In this document: positions 1 to 10,746 of the stretch, piece after piece
Numbering within the stretch: the first letter of the stretch is position 1
Layout of the letters: each line of letters begins with the position of its first letter
NCBI GenBank assembly: GCA_001600635.1
Contig: BCKL01000004.1
Location: 1,375,122-1,439,121, forward strand
Direction of reading: 5' to 3'
Length of the DNA stretch: 64,000 nt
From: Leucosporidium creatinivorum
Lineage: Eukaryota; Basidiomycota; Microbotryomycetes; Leucosporidiales; Leucosporidiaceae
Program-made: the position numbers and the translations under genes
The notes under the pieces: generated by a model
What the model saw: only the letters and a program-made list of their open reading frames with translations
Told to the model about the DNA's origin: nothing
Databases searched by the model: none

Positions 1-197
1 CTCCGCCGAGCTTCGTCGGCGATGGTCCAGCTAGGAAGGCGAGGTATGAGGGGTGGCTGAGGAGTCAGATGGGGGAGAAAGGGAGATACCTCGCGATGCT
101 GGGGCAGCTGGCGTGCTTCAATAGCTGGCAGGAGGAGTTTGGGAGGAGAGCGAGGGAGGATGCTGAGGCGTCGGCGCCGAGGTTAGGGGACGCGTAG
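1..197 (+). CDS. 3' end of an unrecognised gene (partial)
   Basis: Reading from base 3, an open frame of 64 codons ends at TAG 195-197. The tail contains the segments YEGWLRSQMGEKGRYLAM and FNSWQEEFGRRAREDAEA, a charged helix-like end rich in Arg, Glu and Trp that looks like real protein. The start and most of the gene lie left of the window. I do not recognise the family and assign no function. The next gene starts about 170 bp downstream on the same strand. Confidence 0.5.
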   Translation, partial: PPSFVGDGPARKARYEGWLRSQMGEKGRYLAMLGQLACFNSWQEEFGRRAREDAEASAPRLGDA

Positions 198-365
198 GCA
201 TGTGTTCAACGCTTTGCCAAAATCGAACGAGTTGTTTTCTGATACTCTGGCACTGCAAAGCAGTCGGCCCCACTTCGAGACTGAGACAAGCTTCCCAACG
301 ACGGGAGCCCAAATCGAGAGCTCGCCTTTCTCTCTCCTCCTACTCGCTCGTCTTGCCCATCCACC

Positions 366-1126
366 ATGGCTTCTGAGCTTCAGCTAGCGGTAGCACGACA
401 ATCAGTGATAGCTGGTACAGCGGCTGTAGTCGCTGGAATGCTGTGAGTCGAGCTCGTGAGAAAGCCCAGCTCGCTCCCCTCGGGCCCTCCTTGCTCGCCG
501 AACTGACCTTACGCCTCAGATACGGCACTCAGATCTCGGACACTGGCTTCGGCGAGCCTTACTTGATGGTAGCCGCGTGAGCGACTGCCTTAACGCTCTC
601 CAAGACCTCGCTGAACCCCTTCCCGGTTGCTCATTCACTCTCGCAGCCACGTTCAGTTTATGCTCAACGGGATCCTGCAGATCATCGGGGGGCTTGTACT
701 GGCGCAAACTAGTCTTTGTAGCATGGTCTCGACTCCTCTTCGTATTTTCCAAGCCGGGAACGTCTGGGCGGTCGCTCCCGTGCTGGTGACCGAGGTTTGG
801 GGTGCGAAAGTCGGAGTTTCGTGGCCGAGGGTGAGTCGATGCAGCCAAGATCCCGGTTGCGGTACTTGAGATGGATGAGCTAACCTTATCCGATCCTCAA
901 AGCTCATCAAGCAAGCAGGGTAGGCTTCGCGCCCACTGCTCGGTCGTCGGTGCTCACTCTCACCGTATCTTGCAGGCTGCCAACACCCGACCCGTACCTC
1001 TACAAGATCTTCTCCATCCTCCACTTTGGTCCAGGAGGACTGCTCATGGTCTCCTGGGCTCTGCTCCTCTGGGCATGCATTCGCGGCGAAACGCCTTCGC
1101 CGAGCGCGAAGGCGAAATCGGGCTGA
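366..1126 (+). CDS. small four-helix integral membrane protein, perhaps hydroxylaminobenzene-mutase-like
   Basis: Five exons (366-442, 520-576, 647-830, 903-919, 976-1126) join in frame to a protein of about 161 residues. Exon 4 is only 17 nt. Hydrophobic stretches appear near residues 13-26, 47-64, 72-95 and 125-146. The core AHVQFMLNGILQIIGGLVLA has the AHxxxxxNG pattern I associate with hydroxylaminobenzene mutase-type and other small four-helix membrane proteins. That match is from memory and tentative; a membrane location is the safer claim. The tail is short, hydrophilic and Ser/Lys-rich. The gene converges on the minus-strand gene ending at 1276, leaving only 150 bp. Its last coding bases resemble decayed sequence at the outer end of the right arm of the inverted repeat. 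Confidence 0.6.
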
Positions 1127-1129
1127 GCT

Positions 1130-3255
1130 CTCGGCGGGGTGAGATAGTATGTAAACGAATGAGCAATGCAAGATAGTGACAAGTAGAACACAAAGACTGA
1201 TGCTGATGGTGGTGGGGGTTAGTAAGCTGCACTGACGAGGCCCGGCCTCTCTCGGCTCCTTCCTTCCCGCGGCTCTCAAAGCTCAAACGCAAACTCTTCC
1301 TGCTCCATGTCGATCTCCTCCTCCAGCAAGCCCAAGCCCGTGTCCTCAATGCCCCAGATGCCCAACTCCTTCTCGGCCTCTGCATCGCCGACCAAGCTCC
1401 TCGACTGCTTGACCGTCTTGGCTCCTCCCTCGTTCAGAGCCTTCAAGGTGGGCAGTGCGGGCTTTGAGAGTCGAGTAGGGACGGCGGAGGCGGATTTGGC
1501 GCCTGCGAGGGGAGGGCGAGGACGGGGAGCGGTGGCCGAAGGGCCGACCGAGCGGGAGAGGGGAGCGCGAGCGGTGGAAGGTTGGAGGAATGAGGTGGTC
1601 TTGGCGGTAGTCGAAGGAGCGTTGGATTGGCGAACGCTGGAAGAGGTGGGAGTGGGACCCTTGCGGAGAGTCGAGTAAGGGCGCNAGACGGTGGAGGGAA
1701 CGCCGAGAGCTGGAGGGCGGCGATTGGTCGAATTGTTTAGCACGGAGGTGGGGCGGCCACGAGTTGCAGCCGAGGAGGTGTTGGAGGGCTTGGCGGAAAG
1801 AGGTTGACGCTTTGGCCTGGGGAAGATGGGCTTCGACGAATCGAAGAGCGAGTCGATGACTGTTGCGAGAAGCAAGTCAGTGAGGGGGGCTCTGCGACAA
1901 GAGCAGAGACGACTCACAATCATCCTTGACCATCTCCTCGTCCAGCTCGGCCCTGAACTCGTTCCTCTCTTCCTCGTCTCGCTTCTGCCANTCGGCNANN
2001 TCCTCGCAGGCAAAGAAGGGGGTCGCTCGGAACGCTGCGCCAAAGCCAGCCGTCTTGAAGTCGGGCAGAGGGAAGTCGGGCTCGAAGGGCTCGTCTGCAG
2101 AGGGTAGAAAGGTGAGCTTGTGGTCGACGGCCTGCTCGGCTCGCTGGACTCACCAAAGTCCGCCGAGCTCTTGCCCGCCAACTCGACCTCGCGATCCACA
2201 CTCAGATCGAGCTCCTCCTGCTCCATCTCCGTCTCAATATCAGGCTCCACCTCGGGCGAGAAGGACATCAGCGCGAATTTGTGCAGGCCAGGTGAAGGGG
2301 TGCGAAGGTGCGAAGGGAGGAAGGGGGCGGGAGCAGCGGCGACAGGCTTGACGGGCGCGCAGGAAGGGCCGGCGGTGGAAGTGGAAGCTTTGCCGGGAAA
2401 GAGCAGCGTCGACTCTGTAGGACATCATAGGTTAGCACTACTGTACAAGCCGAAACGACACGCGTCGGAGCCGGAGGGTCATGGCGGACCGAGCGAGGGC
2501 TGCAGGAGAGCTAGAGAGGTACAGAGCAGCTGTAGGATAGTACAGTACCTCCGCGCTGCCCTCTGTAGCCCTTCGGCAGCCCAACCAGCCCGCTCTCAGA
2601 TCGCATCACAACACAGTCGCTCGTCCCCGGCGCTAGACCTACTCACCTGCAGCTCCCTTGCCCTTGTTCCCATCTTTAGCTCCCAACACACGACCAGCAG
2701 CCTTTGCAGTCGTCTGCAGTCCTTTCCCTCCCGTCAACCCAGGCTTGGAAGGGCCAGCTTGCGGCGCTTGACGAGCGGGAGTCTTGGTCGGGTGCAGCGA
2801 GTTCGACGTCGAGTGAGGGCGCAGTTGAGGGTTCTCTTGGTTCAAGTTGGACCGCTGAGAACGGGAGAGCATATCGTCCTACAGCTCCCACTTTGGTAGG
2901 TGAGCTCGGAGCGAGGTGAAGTGGAGAAGGCAGAGAGAGGCGCGAACGGCGAGGAAAGGTGACTTGGCTGGTGATGAGGGGCTGTAGCTCGGTAAAGATG
3001 TCTGGCTGTATCAGTGTTTCACCTCATACTCTCTGCTGTACCGACATCTTACCTACAGCCTGCTGTCCGTCACGCTCGGCGATCGTCTCCATCTGTCTGC
3101 TCGGCGCTGTTTCTCTTCGCGAGATCTCTTGCTCAAGTCTGACAGAGTAAAGAGTAGGCAGAGGGTCCTGACACCTAGAGTGAGCTTACGGCTCGCGCTC
3201 CCCTCGTCACTCGCAAGGCATCATCGCCCAGCTCGGCGCTCGGCTTCACTTTCGC
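1130..3255. repeat. left arm of a large inverted repeat (about 2.1 kb)
   Basis: The reverse complement of this stretch matches about 15335-17465 on the plus strand. It contains the whole copy A gene, its 3' flank, and about 380 bp upstream of its start. The core (about 1400-2210) is identical to the other arm as far as I can compare, and the ends diverge. Bases N at 1685, 1991, 1997, 1999 and 2000 mirror the N positions of the other arm exactly. Boundaries are by eye, within about 50 bp. Confidence 0.85.
1276..2872 (-). CDS. unrecognised degron-like nuclear protein, copy A
   Basis: Four exons (2872-2647, 2414-2154, 2094-1918, 1859-1276) give 415 residues. The N-terminus has RSNLNQEN, similar to a destruction box (RxxL, with Asn near the expected place), then a KTPARQAP segment. 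The middle is acidic (MEQEELDLSV) and is followed by EPFEPDFPLPDF. The last third is basic, Ser/Thr/Pro-rich and probably disordered. This layout (degron, KTP motifs, acidic DFxLPDF patch) recalls mitotic regulators such as securin. No family signature is decisive, so I leave it unnamed. A near-identical copy B lies at 15709-17320 in inverted orientation. Four codons around 1991-2000 and one around 1685 contain N and cannot be read. Intron 1 is 12 nt shorter than in copy B, and the C-terminus differs at a few residues. Confidence 0.75.
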
Positions 3256-3318
3256 AGGTTCTCCAGCGGCGGCCGTGCTGCAAAGCAAGGGTATGGCAGC
3301 AGCTACACAACGGAACAG
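2873..3318. other. 446-bp upstream region of copy A and 3' flank of CWC24
   Basis: No convincing coding exon is present. Bases up to about 3255 belong to the left repeat arm and match the sequence upstream of copy B, so this shared segment probably carries the copy A promoter. It holds several CTGTAG/CTACAG-type words and CT-rich patches. Beyond 3255 the similarity stops, marking the inner edge of the arm just before the CWC24 stop codon. Confidence 0.5.
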
Positions 3319-4568
3319 CTACTGAATCTCAATAATGGGCCTCCTCCTCTTCGGCCTCGCCTGCTCCTCCTGCTCCTCCTCATCCTCATCGACATGACCC
3401 TGCGCCGTCGCCGCCTCGAGTCCCTCAATCTCGATCCCTCCATCGTCGTCCTCCTCAAACTCGCGCTCTTGAGCAGCCGCTTCGGCGTTGAGCTTCTCGC
3501 GCTCCTTGGTCTTCTCGATGAGTTTGGTGGCACTGCCGAAGGCAGAGAAGGGTCAGCTTCGGCGTTCGCGAGAGAGCCCGAAAGGGGAGCTCACCGGTTG
3601 AAGACTCCATTGGTCGGCGCACCACATGCGAAGCACTTTCCCGTCTTGGCGAACCTCTTGACGGCGCACGCCGAGTCGAAGTAATGTCCACAGAGGGTCA
3701 CGACGGGGTTCTTGTCGAACGGTTTGCGGCAGATGAGGCAGGCGAAGGGCAGCTCCTCGTTCTCGGAATCGTCGTCGTCGTCGCCTCCTCCTTCTCGAGC
3801 TGCTTGCTTGGCCATGAAGGAGCCGGCGGCGGCGTTGGAGGAGAGGAACGAGTTGTCGAGCTGCCAGCCGTGCAGGTAATCGCCTCGGTCGTGGAGGAAC
3901 TTGCACGTATCGCCAAATCCACAGAAGCCGGTTTCTGTAGTGAGTGATTGTCAGTATAAGCTCCAGTACAGCGCCCGCGCCGCGAGAAGTCACAATCAGC
4001 TCAGCTCAAGCTCACCTTTGTAGTCCTTGCACACGTCAGGCTGGTAGTCGACGAGGGTAATGGTACGAACGTTCCCTGGCCCTCCCTTGACCGGCCCGAA
4101 CGCCTTTGGCAGCTTATGCGCCTGCCCCGCCGCTCCTCGATACAATCCATCGTCGATGATCTCGTCCTGCTTGCCCGCATCGCCGAGCTTGCTCCTCTGC
4201 CCAGCCTTGATGCTCTCCGCGCTCATCTCGGCCGGCGGACTGCTGCTCCTGCGCCGCTCCCGCTGCGTTGTAGCAGAATGCCGCACGCCGTAGCTCTCGC
4301 GCTTGGCCTCCTCCCTTTCGTCCTCCGAGTCGCTGAGGGCCAGTCCGGCTTCCTCTGCAGCTTTACGACGTTTGTTGCCTGTTCCTTGGATGAGGTGGTT
4401 GGCTGCTGAGCGTTTGGTGGCGATGACTACCTCGGACGTCGAGGGCTCAGCGGAGGTGGAAGCGGTGGCGGAGGCTGTAGTCGATTCCTCGGCGGCTGTA
4501 CGCTTGCGTAGACCAGAGGGGGCTCCCTTGCGCTTCTTGATGAAGGTGACAGTCGGTTCGTCGGACAT
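3319..4568 (-). CDS. CWC24: pre-mRNA splicing factor CWC24 (CCCH + RING, RNF113 family)
   Basis: Three exons (4568-4016, 3934-3595, 3532-3319) give 368 residues. Cwc24/RNF113 proteins join the activated spliceosome before the first catalytic step and act in the nucleus. The N-terminal half is disordered and basic. A CCCH zinc finger follows around residues 180-200, with the family pattern C-x8-C-x5-C-x3-H split by intron 1. A C3HC4 RING finger follows around residues 245-285 (CLICRKPF, then CGHYFDSAC, then CFACGAPT). The acidic/basic tail ends PRRRPIIEIQ. The start was set at MSDEPTVTFIKKRKG, which begins like family members; an in-frame upstream ATG at 4751 would add an unlikely extension. 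The gene sits just inside the left repeat arm. Confidence 0.9.
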
Positions 4569-4766
4569 GAGCTGCGAGCAACGAGAGATGTGGAAGAGGG
4601 CAAGCCCGACTTTCGACTTCGCGCTCGAGATATCGGTCATGGCTCGGCTGACTGAGCCAACTTCGCTCGGTCGAGCTGGGTACGGCAAATCACTGATGTC
4701 ATGCAGGAGAGCTATTAATGGGTACAGAAAGTCGACAATGCCACCCCTCACTCGAACCGCTCCTCT

Positions 4767-7700
4767 CTACATCGCTGGCGCTCCAGCCACGGGAGCGAAG
4801 TTCAGGGTCGTCTGTCCCGCTCCTCCACCTCCCTCAATCCTCGCCCTCGGCTTCCCCCTCGCCGCTCCACTCCCACCTCCAGAACCCTTCTCCTCTGCCG
4901 AGAAATCAAATCCGCTCGTCTTGCCATTAGCCGTGCGGCCTTGGTAGGTGAGGGCGTGCGAAAGCCGAGTGAGGGCGTTCTTGGCTCGGTTGCGCATGGG
5001 ATCAGCGGTGCGGATGTTGGAGCCTGTGTATTGTGGGATGATTAGCTAGCCAATCCGGCGGCGGAGCGGAAGACGACTCACGAATCCTGCCCTCGACCAT
5101 GGAGAGAGCTTGGGCGATCTGCTCGACCGCCTGCTTGGCTTCCTTGCCCTGCGCTCCTCCGGCGTACAGCTCGTCCGTGAGATCCGTCAGAGCGATGGTG
5201 AGGGTAAGAGCGTGATAGTACAGCGCCTCGTCGTCCATCTTGGCAATGATCCTGAAGGGTCCATCGCCGGGGTTTTCGAGGAGAGCGAGGACGGCGTCGA
5301 GAGGCGGAGGGCCGGCAAAGACGTCCTGTTAGAGCAGCGGGAGGTCAGCTCACACTCCTTCGAGACTAAGCGCGAAGACGACGAACCGATGTAGCGACGA
5401 CAGCGATGGCGGCGGCCTGGTCGGCGAGGAAACCCCAGGCGAGCCACTTGCGGAGGATCTTGCTCATCTTGCTCGACTGAGGGAGAGCACGGAGGAGCTC
5501 AACCTGGTACTGAGGCTTGGTCTGGTGGTGAGCCGAGATGAGGTCCTCGTAGAGCTTGCAAGTCTGAAGGGGGGGGGGGCGATCAGCATCGAGGCAGGCC
5601 GGAGGCGAGGTCAGAGACATACAGTATTCGAGTCGGAGAGAGTGAGGGTGTTGAGAAGCGCGTCGAGCGTCCTCTCGATGCAGCTGCGAAGGGGCGCCGA
5701 GGTAGGGTCCAAGGCGAGCCGAGAGCAGACGACAATGAGCGAGATGATGTCGTTGGCGTTGAAGAGGGCGGGTCTGCGAGAGGAACATTCAGCGGTCACA
5801 CTCGACGCAGTCGAAGAGAAGTGCGACACTCACCTCGATCCAGCGACTCCCTGCACCACGCTTAACAGCCTGATCATCGCGTCCTTCCTCTCCTGCGCCG
5901 AGAACGTCTGCTCCATCTCCTTGACCACCTTCTTGCCCGGCGTCGTCAACCCCAGCTCCTGCACCACGAGCGCATCATCATCATCGCTCTCGTCCATGCA
6001 GACGTCCTTCTCGGCCTCGACCTCTGGCAGAACCAGCAACTCGGGCCTTGCTCCGAGCTTTTGGAGCTCGGCGTGGATCTCGGTTGCGTGGAAAAGCGGG
6101 GAAGAAGGGGTGTAGAGCGATGCATACATGATGAGACGGTCGAGGAAGGCGTTGGCGCGGCCGGCGAGGTCAGGGGAGGTGAGAGGGTGGCAGACTGTGG
6201 GAGGGGTACGCGAAGGGTCAGCGAGAACGGGAGGCAGAGAGAGCTGGGAAGACTCACCGAGGGACAAGAGACGCTTGGCGATGGCGGCACGCTCCTCGGG
6301 AGTTCCTTCGCCCTTGAAGCGGGAGAAGAGCATCAGAGAGGGAGGGAAGCGCTTGCTGTCCTTGCGACCGTCTGTCGAGGGGCTGAGAGTCAGTAGAGGT
6401 CCGAGGGAAGCAAGCTGTACCCAAGCTCACCTGCAATGACCTGCTCAATCCTCTTACTCCACTCTCCCTGCCCCTCCTCCTCCTCCCAAGCGGCGACCGT
6501 CGCCTCTCCCTCCCTCCAGAAGCACCTTGCCCTCCTATCCTCCACCTCACCCGACGTCTCCCTCGTAGCCCTCCCCACATCGCTCTTCAAAGTCGTAGCA
6601 ATATCATTCGCCCTCCTCAGCGCCTCCTGCTTGGCCTCGCGCTTCTGAGGCGAGCCGGCGAATTGCGCGTACTCCTCGTCGGGGTCGCTCACGACGTTGG
6701 CGGCGGCGGAGACGAGGTCTTCGAGCTTGACCGAGTCGAGGGTGAGAGTCTTGTCCTCGGCGTCGGCGGCTTCGGTGGAGGAGTTGTCCGAATCCTGCGA
6801 AACGCGAGGGGTCAGCGATCGCCGAGGAGAGAGGGAGAGGGCCGACACGAGACTCACATATTCATCCCCCTCGACGGCAGCTAACCTCCTTCCCTCCTCC
6901 CACTCCGCAGTCCTTCCCGACTTATCCCTCTCCAACTTGTCCCTCTGCAACGCAGCGATCCCCAACCTCCCCTTCGCCCCGGCATCAAGATCCATCAACC
7001 CCATATCAATCTTCATCTTCAGCTTCTCCTTAGCCTGCTTCTCCCTCTCCAGCTGCTTGGCCCTCTCCTTGTCCTTGGCGGCAGCGCGAGAGGATCGACG
7101 AATGTCGGGAGAGGTGGGGAGAGCGCCTGCGGTGGAAGAGGAGGGGTGGTGACCGCTGTCGCTGGTGGGGAGGAGGGAGGTGCCGCCTTCGCGACGGGAT
7201 TTGGCGCGAGCGAGCGCCAGCAACAATCCTCCATCGTCGGATTCGTCGGCTGAGTCGTCGGAGGAGCCAGAGCTCGAAGCCGAGCCGGTGAGGTTGCCGT
7301 CCAGGTCGTCCTGCTTGCGCTTGAGAGGCGAGCCCTTAACCGTCTGCTGATCGACATGCATGTCGTCCTCATCGCTATCCCTCTCGTCCAAGTCCGGCAC
7401 CGTCTGACTTCTCTCCCTCCTCATCTTGGCGGGCCCACTCTTCGCGTTCTCCACGAGAAAGTCGATGTAAAACTTGGGCTTGGCGACAGGCTTCCTGAGG
7501 CCCTTGACGGACGTCGCCTTGCTGGGAGTGGGAGCGAGGGAAGAGAGAGGTGAGCCCGAGGGTTCGCGACGGTAGCGACCTGAGCCGGAGGCGTCATTCC
7601 TGTTGGGAGTGCAAGGAGGGGTGGTAGGGTTGGGGGAGAGGGATGCGAGAGCTTCCTTGGTGAGCTTGGTGCCGGTGGACTGGGCGGCCAGTGAAGCGGC

Positions 7701-8896
7701 GCGAGTAGTTCGAGGGGTAGGTTTCGGCGTAGCCTGACGGGGACGACTGGACGAGGGTGCGGACGCTTGCTCGTACTCCTGCATGTCGCGGCCGAAGGGA
7801 GACTTCCAGGACTTGGTAATGGCCTTCTTGGCAGCAGCGGCGGCGGCTCGGCCACTTCGGCGGAAGGAGGTCGAGGCGATCGAGTCGGGCGAGGAGACGG
7901 CGGGGATGGGGCTGGCGGCTCGAGGAGTGGAGACTCCCTTGGTGGGGCTTGAGCGGAGTGTGGAGGGCGAGGGGAGTTTTGGGGAACCTGGCTTGTTGGA
8001 AGGGGAGTAGAAGGCTTTGGAGGGGACGGCGGGCGTCGGCTTCGGCGAGCCTTTGACGAGGAAGGGAGGGGGGTCGCGGGAGCCGAGGAGAGGGAAGCTG
8101 ATTTGTGAGTCCTCCACGACGTCGTCGTCGTCGTCGTCGTCCTCTTCCTCCTCGGTCGTCGAGAGTTGAATCGCCTCGAGAGCCTTGCCCTTGCCCTTGA
8201 GGTCGCGTTTGATGGGACTAGGGACCTTCTTTGGAGAGACAGTGACCTCTACGTCAGAGGAGCTGCCGCTCGAGAGGACGGCAAGAGCCTACAGAATGAG
8301 AAATTGATCAGCGCTTTGATCGCGGGACGCGTCTGCTTCAATCTGCCTCGCCAGCCCTTCGCGCGACTGGGAAGCAGCGCGAAAGGGTACAGTAGATGTA
8401 CGCAAAGAATATGATGTTACTCACTCCTGCTGTATCTTCGGTGAACGAGACCTTGCGCGGACTGGAAGAGAGAGAGCGAGCGGAGGTCGACTGCTTCAAC
8501 GGGGAGCTCTTGCGCGGTGTCGACTTGACGGGCGACTGGATCCCACTCTGAACAGCTACAGAATCCTTGCGCTGTACGCTGGGCGTTGCCGGTGAGCCGC
8601 TCTTCGCCTTTGTCGCGTTCGACGCGTCGTTCGTCGAGCTGGCTTTCCTGTTGGATCCAGAGCCTGAGGCGACGGGCTGAGGTCGTACAGGTGGAAGATG
8701 TACTGGTGTAGATGTGCGCGAGCTGCTGCTCGGCTCGGCTTTGGCGAGATACGACGTGATAGATGACTGTCGACCGACCGCTTTCGAGGAGGAGGAAGAA
8801 GAGGAAGGAGCGGAGCTGTGCAAGGCAAAGAGGTGTCAATTTTCTGAGTTCGAGTTGATGACCTACAGCGCTGAGAGCTCACCTGCCGCCTGCCAT
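4767..8896 (-). CDS. large Ser-rich nuclear protein with PIP-box-like N-terminus, unrecognised
   Basis: Ten exons (8896-8883, 8815-8425, 8288-6858, 6794-6431, 6371-6258, 6194-5834, 5773-5623, 5563-5387, 5325-5082, 5023-4767) join in frame to 1,167 residues. The first coding exon is 14 nt (MAGG plus two bases). Residues 21-28 read QSSITSYL, close to a PCNA-interacting box (QxxIxxYF). About 700 residues of Ser/Pro/Lys-rich, probably disordered sequence follow, with a D6 run, repeated SP sites and basic patches. A Lys/Arg-rich coiled-coil-like segment lies around residues 490-530. The last 450 residues look all-helical, HEAT-like, with segments such as ELLRALPQSSKMSKILRKWL. The extreme C-terminus contains QTTLNFAP. 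These features suggest a chromatin or replication protein, but I do not recognise the family. Intron 8 has a GTTCGT donor; intron 7 has a run of about 11 C before its acceptor. Confidence 0.7.
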
Positions 8897-9095
8897 CTTG
8901 GTCAGTATAGGTGAGGAGCAGACCCACTAACGACGCGTTCTCCCAGCCGTCCTTCGAACGCCGAACTCCTTTCTCGGCGATGGTCGAGGGGAGGCTGAAA
9001 TTCGCTTTCCTCTGTATCAAATCACCGCCCAGCTGCTGCTACACGCTCAATACAGCCTACATCTCGAGAACGAAAGGTCGGTCAGCGACGTAATC

Positions 9096-9206
9096 ATGCG
9101 AGCACTTCGCGAGCGCCTTTCTCGCTCCTCCCATATCGCTCTCGCCCTTTCAAGCTGCTTCGCTCTACTCCTCGCACCCTTCTACAGCAACTCTCGCGCA
9201 CCATGA
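9096..9206 (+). promoter_or_regulatory. upstream ORF whose stop overlaps the reductase start (ATGA)
   Basis: ATG 9096 opens a 36-codon frame ending at TGA 9204-9206. That stop overlaps the reductase start codon ATG 9203-9205 as ATGA. The encoded peptide is hydrophobic in the middle (HIALALSSCFALLLAPFYSN). If the transcript begins upstream of 9096, this uORF could control reductase translation by termination-reinitiation. The rest of the 306-bp gap between the two divergent genes shows only CT-rich promoter-like sequence. Confidence 0.35.
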
Positions 9207-10746
9207 GTACCACCATCGCCTCCAACAATGTCCCTACGTTTGCCCTGCTCGACGGCAAGAGGATCCCAGTCCTCGGATGGGTGAGCTTTCCGCTGCCTTT
9301 CTAGATCGCCGACGGGAAGCTGATGTTGCTCCTTCGCTACAGGGAAACGGAACTGGAGATGCTAGGCAGACTGCTACCGAGTCTGGTGAGTTTCGCTATC
9401 GTTCGCTGAGCTGGCCAGGAGCTGATCCCGCTTCGACGACCTACAGGCAAGATCGCTTTGGACGCAGGCATCCGTCACGTCGATACCGCTCAGTGAGTAA
9501 CCCTGCTCTGCTACATTCCCGCCTAGCCGCCGCGAAGCTTTTGCTCTCGAGGCCGGTCGGCTACTTTCCACCGGCGAGCGATGAACGGATGAAAGTTGAC
9601 AAACATTTGGCAAAATCTGCAGGGGCTACAACAACGAGAAGGAGACTGGAGAGACCGTTTCTAGCTCGGGATTGTCCAAGGGCGACGTTTGGGTCACCAG
9701 CAAGCGTGAGTTGCCAGCCGAGCACCATCACCGAGCTCCCCTCCCGAGTGCGATGGCGTGGCGACGGGAGGCCTTTCTGTTCGCTTTCGAGAGTGGGGGC
9801 TCATCTTGACTACTCGTCCAACAGTCTCGCAGAAGGATGGAAGCCCTGCCAACCCTCCCATCCCCACCGCTTCCGCTCGCGCCGCCGTGAACCTCACCAT
9901 CTCGCGCCTCGGTTTCCAGCCTGATCTCCTCCTCGTCCACAACCGTGAGTGATATCTCTATTTCTCCTTCAATCAAGCTAACTCGCCTCCTCCCCAAAGC
10001 TTACGTCCCCGAGGCAGGACAGCTCGTGCCCTTCTGGCAGGAGCTCGAGGCGATGAAGGATGCTGGCGAGCTCACTTCTTCCATCGGAGTCAGTAACTTC
10101 AGGTGAGCATCTTGCGCCCATCTCGTAACTGCGACGCGCGACCTTCAGAAGGAGATCTCGGACTTTGGCTGACCGTTACTTCACTCCCCTGCAAAGGCCT
10201 CAAGACCTCAAGGCCATCCTCGAGGTCGCCAAGTACAAGCCCGTCGTAAACCAGCTCGAGTACCACCCCTTCGTCCTCACGCACATCCAGCCCATCCTCG
10301 ACATCCAAGCCGAGCACGGCATCCTCACCGAAGCCTACGGACCTCTCTCCCCTCTTCTCCGTCACTCGACCGGAGGAGGACCCCTCAAGCCTATCCTCCA
10401 GCGTATCGCCCACCGCATCTCATCCGAGACTGGTCGTGAGGTCGACGCGGCTGCTGCTCTCCTCCTTTGGACTCGAGGAAAGGGAGTCGTCGCCGTCACG
10501 GCGTCGGGCAATGAGGAGCGGATCAAGAAGCTCGCGGCGGTGCAGTTCTTGCCCGAGTTGACCAAGGAGGAGATGGACGAGATTGAGGAGGTCGGAAGGA
10601 AGATTCACTTCCGAGCTTACGTACGTTTCGCGCTTCCCTCTGTCGCCCACGATGGGCAGCTAGCTGACCCTACTCTTTCACATGAACAGGATGAGCACAT
10701 GAACATTGATTTCCCCGTCCCCGAGGGAGTTGAGGTCCAGAAGTAG
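9203..10746 (+). CDS. aldo/keto reductase
   Basis: Eight exons (9203-9280, 9343-9385, 9447-9492, 9623-9705, 9825-9944, 10000-10102, 10197-10620, 10690-10746) give 317 residues, the usual size for the family. These cytosolic NADPH-dependent enzymes reduce carbonyl groups on an eight-stranded barrel. The catalytic tetrad is present: Asp53 (HVDTAQ), Tyr58 (GYNNE), Lys83 (VWVTSK) and His122 (LLLVHN). SIGVSNF and the cofactor-binding stretch with VTASGNEERIKK also fit. Overall it resembles fungal AKR3-type enzymes; the substrate cannot be told from sequence. It diverges from the Ser-rich protein gene and lies upstream of the LPMO gene on the same strand, separated by 1.3 kb. A uORF overlaps its start. 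Confidence 0.9.

Noticed and set aside
4569-4751. 61-residue N-terminal extension of CWC24 from an upstream ATG
   Set aside because: The added residues do not look like family sequence and MSDEPTVTFIKKRK is a typical start.
5563-5582. poly-G run on the plus strand
   Set aside because: It is the C-rich tract before the acceptor of an intron in the minus-strand Ser-rich protein gene.
9096-9206. N-terminal extension of the reductase
   Set aside because: The upstream ATG is out of frame with the reductase and ends at the TGA overlapping its start.
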